A DNA stretch of 64,000 bases. It comes from Aspidapion aeneum (taxonomy: Eukaryota > Arthropoda > Insecta > Coleoptera > Brentidae). A program made the translations under genes and the position numbers. The stretch spans positions 5,550,931-5,614,930 of the forward strand of contig OY755047.1 of assembly GCA_963576565.1 (NCBI GenBank), given 5' to 3'. The notes beneath the pieces were generated by a model that was not told where the DNA came from, searched no databases, and was given only the letters and a program-made list of their open reading frames with translations. Positions 22,611 through 33,200 of this stretch are shown here, piece after piece (position 1 is the first letter of the stretch; each line of letters starts with the position of its first letter).

Positions 22611-23083
22611 CTAATAAGTCTTTTTTAAATTAGCAATGTACAGTTTAGGAAACATTGTCCAAGATCGTCCCGTGAGACTTTCGTCAAAAATATTACAGTT
22701 AACTTTTTCTAACCTGGTTAAATAAATATCGATATTTGTAGTTGGTAAAAAAGTACATTTTCCTTCTTTTGGTACATTTTCTGATAAATTTCGACACTTT
22801 TTTAAATGCTGATGTGCCCTACTAGCCATTGAAAATATACACTCTTCCAATCTTTCACTGTTTTTATTTCTAATAACTTCTTCTTGAGATACTTTGTTTT
22901 TGAGTTATATTTCTTGGAGGATCAATGAAAGTTTATTGAGCGATTTTAGTTCAAATTTACAGTGTGATGACATACGAGGGGCGGACTGTGGTTAAAAAAA
23001 TTAAAAGGAAGTTATCTGAACTTTTGGTTAAAGATGGGTTTAAAAATTTAGAAGATGCTGTGGGGGTAAATTCAAAAGGGTAA
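22611..23083. pseudogene. Array copy: NDUFAF6 tail (-, 22611-22925) and DHODH tail (+, 22938-23083)
   Basis: Virtually the same as the preceding unit across most of its length, including private changes in both tails. This marks the newest duplication or a gene-conversion pair. Confidence 0.85.
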
Positions 23084-23621
23084 GGAACATTGCAATAATA
23101 CACAAATGTAAATATTGTAAATTATTAAAAACAAAAGAGTTTTATAAGGCTTAAAAAACAAGGTATATTTTTTAAATCCTAAAAACATATACAGGGTGTT
23201 TATATCGAATAAGATGCAAATAATGAAAGAAGTAGTTCTTGGGTACATTTTAATAAAAAAACTATATAAACTTTCGATCATTATTTTCTAAGATATAAAC
23301 ATATGTTGTATAAGCCCTAACTTTTGAAATACAGGGTGTTAAAGTTTTTAAAAATCTCCTTTTTTATTAATATCTGTGACACTGCTTTAAATCTTTTTGT
23401 GCAATTTGATGACATACTTTCTATTTATCAAAGGGATTTTTTGGTGTATAACAAAATTTTTTTATTTTCCGTAGCTCCCTTTTTACACCTTGTAGCTCAA
23501 AACTTAAAACCTTTAGGAAATATGTTTATATGAAGTTTTTTTCTCAAAATAAACCCAAGAATAACCTCCTTTAATATAACCATCTTATTCAACAGCATTC
23601 TATATATTTTATACAACAATA

Positions 23622-26600
23622 CTAATAAGTCTTTTTTAAATTAGCAATGTACAGTTTAGGAAACATTGTCCAAGATCGTCCCGTGAGACTTTCGTGAAAA
23701 ATATTACAGTTAACTTTTTCTAACCTGGTTAAATAAATATCGATATTTGTAGCTGGTAAAAAAGCACATTTTCCTTCTTTTGGTACATTTTCTGATAAAT
23801 TTCGACACTTTTTTAAATGCTGATGTGCCCTACTAGCCATTGAAAATATACACTCTTCCAATCTTTCACTGTTTTTATTTCTAATAACTTCTTCTTGAGA
23901 TACTTTGTGTTTGAGTAATAATTCCTGGGGGATAGATATAAAGTTCAGTTGTCTTGCATAGGGTATACTCCTAAAAAATAAAATTTTTAGCTGTCACAAT
24001 TCACCAATGAAATGTTTTTTAGCTGTCAATATTGACAGGTATAAAAAGTCATTGGAACAATCAATATGATTTTTATTTTCACTTAAAATGAAAAATTTTA
24101 TTTTTTAACATTTTTCACGAACCATAACAATTTTCTAATATAAAAAGAAAAGATTGATCTTAATAAAACAGATTCAAAATTTGATAGTAGTATCTACTTA
24201 AGTATCATAAAACTTATTATTGGTCATTGCAGGGTATAAGTCTGCTCCCTCGCAGTAAATAAATCAATTCTTGTTACTTAAATCCTTATTGTCCCGCTGC
24301 TTAACCGAGCGGAGTTAAGCCATAGTGATGCGCAAAAACTACACCCTGAGTTAAGATTTGGAAAAACATCATTTAGCGAATTTTTGGGGTAGGGAATCCC
24401 ATAAGACCAAAATGGCGAAATTTTGAAAATTCATATTTCAAAAACTATAAAGTATATCAACAAAATCACCGAGATGCAGTATGGGGCCATAAAGATGCGA
24501 AAAAACCACACACTGAGTTAAAATTGGAAAAAACGTCATTTAACGAATTTTAGGGTAGGGAATCCCATAAGACCAAAATGACTAAACTTTGAAAATTTAT
24601 ATTTCAAAACGTATACAGTTTATCAACAAAAGCACCGAGTTGCAGTATGGTGGGCCATAGAGATGCGAAAAAACCACACACTGAGTTAAAATTCGAAAAA
24701 ACGTCATTTAACGAATTTTAGAGTAGGGAATCCCATAAGACCAAAATGGCCAAACTTTGAAAATTCATATTTCAAAAACTATACAGTTTATCAACAAAAG
24801 CACCGAGTTGCAGTATGGTGGGGCCATAGAGATGCGAAAAAACCACACACTGAGTTAAGATTCGAAAAAACGTCATTTAGCGAATTTTAGGGTAGGGAAT
24901 CCCATAAGACCAAAATGGCCAAACTTTGAAAATTCATATTTCAAAAACTATACAGTTTATCATCAAAAGCACCGAGTTGCAGTATGGTGGGGTCATAGAG
25001 ATGCGAAAAAACCGCACACTGAGTTCAGATTCGAAAAAACGTCATTTAGCAAATTTTAGGGTAGGGAATTCCATAAGACCCAAATGGCCAAACTTTGAAA
25101 ATTCATATTTCAAAAACTATATAGTTTATCAACAAAAGCACTGAGTTGCAGTATGGTGGGGCCATAGAGATGCGAAAAAACCACACACTGAGTTAAAATT
25201 CGAAAAAACGTCATTTAGTGAATTTTAGGGTAGGGAATTCCATAAGACCAAAATGGCCAAACTTTGAAAATTCATATTTCAAAAACTATACAGTTTATCA
25301 ACAAAAGCACCGAGTTGCAGTATGGTGGGACCATAGAGATGCGAAAAAACCATACACTGAGTTAAGATTCGAAAAAACGTCATTTAGCGAATTTTAGGGT
25401 AGGAAATTCCATAAGACCAAAATGGCCAAACTTTGAAAATTCATATTTCAAAAACTATACAGTTTATCATCAAAAGCACCGAGTTGCAGTATGGTGGGGC
25501 CATAGAGATGCGAAAAAACCGCACACTGAGTTCAGATTCGAAAAAACGTCATTTAGCGAATTTTAGGAGGGAATTCCATAAGACCAAAATGGCCAAACTT
25601 TGAAAATTCATATTTCAAAAACTATACAGTTTATCATCAAAAGCACCGAGTTGCAGTATGGTGGGGCCATAGAGATGCGAAAAAACCACACACTAAGTTA
25701 AAATTCGAAAAAACGTCATTTAGCAAATTTTAGGGTAGGGAATTCCATAAGACCAAAATGGCCAAACTATAAAGTTTATCATCAAAAGCACCGAGTTGCA
25801 GTATGGTGGGGCCATAGAGATGCGAAAAAACCACACACTGAGTTAAAATTCGAAAAAACGTCATTTAGCAAATTTTAGGGTAGGGAATTCCATAAGACCA
25901 AAATGGCCAAACTTTGAAAATTCATATTTCAAAAACTATACAGTTTATCATCAAAAGCACCGAGTTGCAGTATGGTGGGGCCATAGAGATGCGAAAAAAC
26001 CACACACTAAGTTAAAATTCGAAAAAACGTCATTTAGCAAATTTTAGGGTAGGGAATTCCATAAGACCAAAATGGCCAAACTATAAAGTTTATCATCAAA
26101 AGCACCGAGTTGCAGTATGGTGGGGCCATAGAGATGCGAAAAAACCACACACTGAGTTAAAATTCGAAAAAACGTCATTTAGCAAATTTTAGGGTAGGGA
26201 ATTCCATAAGACCAAAATGGCCAAACTTTGAAAATTCATATTTCAAAAACTATACAGTTTATCATCAAAAGCACCGAGTTGCAGTATGGTGGGGCCATAG
26301 AGATGCGAAAAAACCGCACACTGAGTTAAGATTCGAAAAAACGTCATTTAGCAAATTTTAGGGTGGGGGAATTCCATAAGACCAAAATGGCCAAACTTTG
26401 AAAATTCATATTTCAAAAACTATACAGTTTATCAACAAAAGCACCGAGTTGCAGTATGGTGGGACCATAGAGATGCGAAAAAACCATACACTGAGTTAAG
26501 ATTCGAAAAAACGTCATTTAGCGAATTTTAGGGTAGGGAATTCCATAAGACCAAAATGGCCAAACTTTGAAAATTCATATTCAGTTTATCATCAAAAGCA

Positions 26601-28596
26601 CCGAGTTGCAGTATGGTGGGGCCATAGAGATGCGAAAAAATCACACACTGAGTTAAGATTCGAAAAAACGTCATTTAGCGAATTTTAGGGTAGGGAATCC
26701 CATAAGACCAAAATGGCCAAACTTTGAAAATTCATATTTCAAAAACTATACAGTTTATCAACAAAAGCATCGAGTTGCAGTATGGTGGGGCCCAAACGCG
26801 GATTTTAAGGGGCTAAAATGGTAATTACCCCCCCTAGAAAAAAAAAATTCAAAAATATTTTTTTTGTCAACAATTACCCCCTCCCTAGATATATACCCAG
26901 ATCCCCGCTTGGTTAATATGGTAGTAAAATATTTTGTTGCTTAACATTCACAGTGTTGGAACTTCCCAAAGTAACCCTTTTTGAATTAATGGATCGTTCA
27001 TACTCGTCTTTTGTCTTGGTTTAGTCATATGTCTTGTCATAAGAAAGTTAAAACCACTGTTTCTTATGGGAGTGTTCATACAATGTTTTTGCTTTTGTTT
27101 TTGATTAGTCTTTGTCTTAAGAGTTGCCAACTTTCAATCCTTAGGACAAGGACTAAGACGAGTGACAGACATCAGCTGATATTTGTTGTTTTTTTTACAG
27201 GGCATCCAAAGAGCGCAAGCGCGCGGCCAAAATTTTGAATTTACCGCCATTAATCATGTTTTTAACAGAAAATCTCAACCTAACCTCAAAATTTTATTTG
27301 TTTTTATTTTCTTTTTTGCTTTTGTTCTTTCGTGTCGGTGTTTCGTGCACAGATTAGGTTAAATAAGATTGTTTTGTGTAGAAAATGACTTTTGAAAAGG
27401 GGCCTTTTTATTGAAATTGAATTTTTTTTCAGTGGGTTATGACTAAGACTAATCAAAAACAAAAGACGAGTATGAAAAGCCGATTTTGTTTAAGACAGCT
27501 AAGACTAATCAAAGGACAAAGACTAATCAAAAACAAAAGACTAAGACGAGTATGAACAATACTTAAGAAACAAAATTTGAAAAACTTATCTTTTTGACAA
27601 ACAAATATTATTTTTTTTCTAATAAACCAACTGACAAGTTAGTAATTTTTCTTTTTCTAGTAGAAACGCAGTGTTTTCTTATTTAAAAAATTTCTTCTTT
27701 AATAGTGACATAATACTCAGATAAAGTTGTTTGTCAAATAAATCCGCCAACACACACATAGGTTTTATTTACTAACCTGATTTGCTGGACAATGCCTTGC
27801 GCCTTCCCTAGATGACTTGCAGCATGGTCTGCATGGATATTTTTCACCCCACAACCTTCCAAAATTAAATAATACAAATTCGAAACTGATTGTTCGCAAT
27901 ATTTCTCCAAATGTTCCAAATCTTTGAACCCTTGCAAATTTGTGTAGTCTTGTCTTGCTGTTATCAGATTTTTAAAATATTTTTTGGTTAATTTAGACTT
28001 TTGAAGAGCTTTGTACATCTCTATGGCAACAGGGTGGTGTGGAACATTTTTTGGCTCATTTTTAAAACATTTATCTACAGTGTCTTCCCAAAATTTAAGC
28101 CTCATTAAAGCTATGTTTGACAATGTGGTTTTTTCAGCTACTAAAGCTACTTCTATATTAAAACTGCGAACTGCTATGGCCACTGACCGGGGAGTGTTTT
28201 TTAGAAGCATAGTGCAAATAAAGTTTTCATAGTCATATTTTCTAAAAAATAAGAAAAAAAAAACGTTTTTTTTAATTAAATATTTTTTTATTTCCATACA
28301 TATTTACACAACAATCAAAAAACATTTCTTTCTCAGTGCTGCAGTTGGGTAAGAACTAACCACCCGACATGAGGTCGATTTAAAAGAAAAAGGTTATTTA
28401 AACATCAAAACCAGATTTTGATTAGTATTTATTTTTCTACATTTAAGAAGGGGGGCCTCTAGAGTCCCTGTATGTGACGAACGAACCCTCTTTACTTTTA
28501 CCTCATGAGCTCCAAACAGTACTGTGATGAACTCTGCTTTGCCTGAGTAGATTTTGCTCTATTTTGAAGACTTCGGGATATCTTTGGTATATTCAT
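23622..28596 (-). CDS. NDUFAF6: NADH dehydrogenase complex I assembly factor 6 (phytoene/squalene synthase fold)
   Basis: Needed for early assembly of mitochondrial complex I (family knowledge; fly homologue sicily). Three exons on the minus strand splice cleanly: 28596-28502 (MNIPKISRSL to YCLELM), 28241-27777 and 23970-23622, together 302 residues. The N-terminus is basic and Ser-rich, like a mitochondrial presequence. Family landmarks: YCLELMRKYDYENF, RSFNIEVA, HHPVAIEMY, LEGCGVKNIHADHAASHLGKA (split as seen), GIVQQIR, KVSQEE and ASRAHQHLKK. As in other NDUFAF6 proteins, the squalene-synthase-like fold probably lacks enzymatic activity. The last exon is the only copy in the 1-kb array with an upstream acceptor (ttttttag at 23971). 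It differs from the duplicates by IFHESL instead of IFDESL. Confidence 0.95.
24330..26795. repeat. ~169-bp satellite array in the NDUFAF6 intron
   Basis: About 14-15 tandem copies of a unit containing taagaccaaaatggccaaac, caccgagttgcagtatggtg, agagatgcgaaaaaacc and cgaaaaaacgtcatttagc. The first unit is the most diverged. Two copies share the same internal deletion (ccaaactataaagtttatc near 25760 and 26080), so a two-unit (~337 bp) block was itself duplicated. No coding potential. Confidence 0.95.
26985..27560. repeat. Foldback element with gactaatcaaaaacaaaagac motif
   Basis: The left part (ttcatactcgtcttttgtc, tttttgattagtctttgtc) is complementary to the right part (gacaaagactaatcaaaaac, agacgagtatgaa, repeated twice). 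The arms are about 150 bp around a ~250-bp centre. It lies just 3' of NDUFAF6 exon 2 within the intron. Confidence 0.65.
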
Positions 28597-29089
28597 TTTT
28601 CTTTAACTCTAAAAATATTAAATCCCTATTATTGAGATTTGGTTATATTACTAAGGAGTCTTTAATAAATGTCACTGCAAAATTTCATGTCTTTCGGTTC
28701 ATTAGCTTTTGAGATAATAAAGCAAAACACTAACTGCATCACAAAACTAATGAAGCTAAGCAAATGACAACTAATTCTAAACTGCAAAACAATATGGTAC
28801 TTACTTTTAATTATGGTATTTATCTATTCATTTTACTATTTTTTGGCACTAGTTTTTGTTTTTTTTTTAATAGAGGTTAAACAAAAAAAGTGAGGTTAAA
28901 AAAATGAGCGCCATCTATCATTCCAAGTAAGAAGCTTCATACGATTATAGGGGACCTTGATCTTTTGGAATCCCAGTATTCCCAATGTTATATTTTGCAA
29001 AAAAAAGACTTGTATTCTAAAAAACATTACCAACAATTTATCTTATCAAAAAATTAGTAAAAATTACATAAGGTACCTCTTAAAAATAC

Positions 29090-29879
29090 TTATTTCTTCA
29101 ATATACCCCTATTTCTCAAGTAACGAACAATAAAAGGAACTGCACCAAGAGTTATACTCATTCTTACAGGGGCAAAGACTTTGTGCACAGCATATGCCAC
29201 TGCAAAAGTGCCTGCATTTGCTGCCAGGGCGCTTTTTGAAGCCCAATCTTCAAGACCTAGAAGAAATAATATAAAATGCCTAAATTTTTGTACCAAAAAG
29301 GCTTGGACTACAAAATATTACTTATTTTTGGACTAAACAAAAGCCTAAAAACATACCTAGACTGCAAAAAACCTTCCCAGCATCCATGCCAGTTGATACT
29401 AATAAATAACAGGTCCCCAAAGAGACCAAAGATATCGATACATGGAATATAATCACTGTTGACCCATATTCAGCAACTGCTTTTTTTAATTTTTGAGCCC
29501 TGGTTGCTATCTTCGAGTTTTCAAACTTTTCATAGAGGTCTTGGGGTCCTGCGTCTTTGTATTCTACTTTGATTTGGTTGTTTGTCGAGTAAGAGTGAAC
29601 AGCATTTAGAGATTTTAATTGGAATAGAATTGGTTGTCTAGTGTGTAAAGCTAAAAAAAAAATGTTAAAAAATAATTAGTGAACATAAGCACAAGCATGT
29701 GTATAAACGAATCCTTAAATTTGTATGAATCTACCCTTATTTTTGTCATAAGCAAGTATATTAACTGACCCTTAAAGTTGTATAAATCTACCTTTAAATT
29801 TTTTATTTTCTACACATGCGTACTTACCATATTTATTAGACTGCCTTAGAAGACAGCTTATTGTATGTCTAAAAATCAT
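29090..29879 (-). CDS. FAM210-type mitochondrial membrane protein (DUF1279)
   Basis: Three exons (29879-29828, 29650-29357, 29256-29090) give 170 residues with consistent phases. The N-terminus MIFRHTISCLLRQSNKY is basic and amphipathic, suggesting mitochondrial import. The DUF1279 region starts around residue 65 (RAQKLKKAVAEYGSTV), followed by a hydrophobic segment IIFHVSISLVSLGTCYLLV and the signature ALAANAGTFAVAYAVHKVF with PVRMSITLGAVPFIVRYL. FAM210A/B are linked to mitochondrial translation and erythroid or muscle metabolism in vertebrates; the insect role is inferred. Length and the short N-terminus resemble FAM210B more than FAM210A. It lies 0.5 kb upstream of NDUFAF6 on the same strand; no sign of joint transcription. 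Confidence 0.9.
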
Positions 29880-30271
29880 TTTTCGGATTCATTTATTGTT
29901 TTTTAAAGTTATTTATAAAAAAAAACATTAAAATGCAAAAGATAAACAAATCAACGATTTAGTGACCTTAACGTTCAAATTTCTTTACGAGCGCCCTCCA
30001 GCGACTGAAACTTTCAACGTTTAGGAAATTCCTAACCCTATTTCTGTTTGTTTACATTCAAAATCTGTGTTGGCTCTTGAAGATGGTAAGATTTTTTTTT
30101 TTTAAGAAATCATCAGGTTTTTCTTTAGGAATAAAAACATTCAAATACTGTAATTACTTTTGTATTGGTTAAATAATTAAAAAACATACATAGAACATTA
30201 AATCACAGCCTACAAAATTCTCTAAAAAAAAACACCAACATAAAATACAATAAATAAATTTTAAAAAATCT

Positions 30272-33200
30272 TTAAAACCTGCTCGCAATACCCCCACCCC
30301 TACTATCCGAATGAGAAAGTAAATCATCTTTAACTTTCTCAACAATATTACTGCTAGCATAAGGTTCTGGCATTAAAACTCGCTTATGGTTGGTTTGTTC
30401 TTCAAAGTATTCTAAAGTCTCTTCGGGAAATGAAGGAGTTCTATAGCCTTCATAAGCAATAGATTGGTTGGTTAAAATGTGAAATCTTGGTGCTTCTATG
30501 CCTTCTGTTGAAGTTTCTTTGCCTATCACTAGATTTGACACAAGCTGAGTTGCCATGTCAATACCTAAATATACAAACAAAATATGAAATTATTTTTACC
30601 TTCCTAGCCCATTTAGCAATGCCTAGAGAATTTTTTTTTGAGATAACGCTGAAAATACACCCTATATCATTATTTTTAAGACAACTTTTGACAAGTTTTT
30701 TTCGTTTGCCTATGCTATTTGTTATGGTAAACAGCTGATAACTGTCAAAACGTTATCTCAAAAATTATGATATGGAGTTTATGTTATATGGGTGTATTTT
30801 GACCTATCTTAGCAATATCGTCATGATGTCTGTGTGTGTATATTATTTCTGTCTGTAACATGATAGTTCCTAAACAGCGGATCATTTATTTTAATCAATT
30901 TTGAAAACAAGTTTACCATTTGCAGAAAACACCATTCTTCGACCACAAATCATGTTGCTGTCAGTCACTATAAGTGGTATTCTGCTACAGAATTCTTCCT
31001 TTTGAGAACTGTCTTTAACATAGCCTGAAGTCAATATTTTACTGCCAAAAAAGTTCTGCAAACCCCTAAAAATTATGGTCATTAAAAATATCTAATATAC
31101 AGGGTGTCCCATAACTTAGGGGCCACAATGTAGCAGGTGATGAAGGAAGTTATTTCCAAGAAAAAAGTTTTTATAACATAGGGGTCAACACACATCTCAA
31201 ATCAAATCAACAAATTTTATTGCAAAAGCCTAAAGCTGTACAATATAACATTCCTAAAATTAAAAATCTTAAAACTATGTAGTTTACTGTCGCAAGTTAT
31301 TTATATAATATTTTTTATTCAACCATTTATATTCAGTTGGTTCTGACCAGTACTTTTAAGTTAGAAAATATATTTACTTTATTAATAATATTTTCAAGTG
31401 AATAATTTGCAGATTCCAACAGATAGTTTTTCAATATTGAATTAAATTTTTTAGGGGCAATTCTTTTATAGTGTTGGGCAATTTATTATAGATAGTTTTA
31501 CCCACATAAAAAAAAGGATTCCTTGAAAGTGAAGTTATAGTGGCGTGTTGGTTACTAAATTATTTTTATTTCTTGTATTGTGTTGATGCACATCTGATCT
31601 TTTCTGAAAGAACCCTGTTTTGCTATAAGTGTGGATCATTGTCACTGATTGATATAAAATTAGATCATAGAATGTAAAGATTTTCAACTTTCTAAAATAT
31701 TGTTGGCATGAATTTGTTCTTGCAATCTTTGAAATAAGGCAAATTGCCCTTTTTTGTAATAGAAATACTAACTGCGTTCTATATGTTGTAGTGTATCCCC
31801 AGAAAGGAATACAGTATCCGATGTGTTACTCAAATAGAGAATGATAGACCTCAACTGCTGCCTCTTGTTTTAAAGTTTCTCTTGTTATTTTTATTGCATA
31901 GAGGCTTGATGCTAGTTTTTTAGCTCACACATATACTATACTATAGTAGTGTGAGCTATGGTGATCCTAATTTTTTTGAGAAAAAAAATGTTGCTCCGAT
32001 TTTAAAAATTTTTATATATCTTTGTGTTTCAGATGATTTTGAAACTTTTTTGTTGCGCCGTCTGTCTGTCTGTCTGTCTGTCTGTCTGTATGTCTGTCTG
32101 TCTGTATGTCTGTCTGTAACGACCAACGCGCATAACTCAAAAACCGCTTGGCCGATTTTAATGAAATTTGGTACCTAGGCTGGGTCTTGGGTCGAGATGG
32201 TCCCATTTAAAAATGAACAAAATCCACCAAACACAAACCAAATAAAAGGGTGGGGGTAGATTTCAAAAATTAGAGTTTATGTGAAAATATGGCATGTGTG
32301 ATATCAAACGAAAGGTAATTGAGTCTGCAGTTAAACAAAATACATTTTAATTTATTTTAAAAAAAGGGTGGGGGTATATTTTAAAAATTAGAGTTTAAGT
32401 GAAAATATGGCATGTGTGATATCAAACGAAAGGTAATTAAGTCCGGAGTTTAACAAAATACATTTTAGTTTTTTGTTTTTTGAAGGGTGGGGGTAGATTT
32501 CAAAAATTTGAGTTTAAGTCAAAACATGGCTTGTGTGGTATCAAACAAAAGGTAATTTTAGTCTGGAGTTGAATAAAATATATTTCAGTTTTTAGTTATA
32601 TTAGCTCACACATACACTATAACTATAGTACCTAGTGTGAGCTTAGGGGCCCATATATTGGGAGAGTATTTTTATAATGTTGTTATAATTGTCCATTCAT
32701 CTTGAGGTTTAATTTAGTTTTCTTTCGCTTCAGGTCCTCTTAAATAATAGTTCTCAGCTCCCTTTTATCACTTAATGGCCAAGTTATACTTGTGTCATCT
32801 GCAAAAAATGTAAAAAGACCTTTTATAGGAAGGTCAGAAATATCATCTAAAAAAAGGGGAAAGAGAATTGGACCCAAAACTGATCCTTGTGGAACTCCAC
32901 AAGTTACCAGGTTAAACGAGGATCTAACATCCCCTATTTGAGTACTCTGTTTTCTATTATCCAGATTAAATTGAAACCACTTTGCCACGAAATCTGTAAA
33001 ACTCCATTTTCTGGAGCAGCGCACCATGATTGACGCAATCGAACGCCTTTGCGAGGTCGCAAAATACTGAGGCGTTCATAATGGCTTCCCACAGCCCGTG
33101 TTTTTGTCTGGCCTGTAAAATTACGGGCCGTGGGAAGCCACTTTATACTTACATTACCAAAGAGACATAGTTGTCATCAGTGTCCATTGCAGCAACGTTT

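Larger units (their letters stand above)
16887..23930. repeat. Seven-unit ~1,011-bp tandem array of paired DHODH and NDUFAF6 3' ends
   Basis: Unit starts (the word gagcgattttagttcaaa or a one-base variant) fall at 16887, 17881, 18892, 19906, 20918, 21927 and 22938. Each unit holds the last ~145 bp of the DHODH coding sequence on +, a ~410-bp MITE-like spacer with tacagggtgtt ends, then the NDUFAF6 last-exon C-terminus on -. Only the first DHODH copy and the last NDUFAF6 copy join to real upstream exons. Units 5 and 6 are almost identical, suggesting ongoing unequal exchange or very recent copying. Confidence 0.95.

Noticed and set aside
17134..23200. The repeated tacagggtgtt words as regulatory sites
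   Set aside because: They are terminal repeats of a MITE copied in each array unit and occur at many other foldback ends.
24330..26795. A CRISPR-like array
   Set aside because: Units are contiguous ~169-bp repeats without unique spacers, inside an intron of a eukaryotic gene.
30050..30100. A possible first exon on + ending ATG|GTAAG near 30084
   Set aside because: Looks like a short leader exon, but no coding exon on + follows in the next 10 kb; GGT occupies the minus strand.
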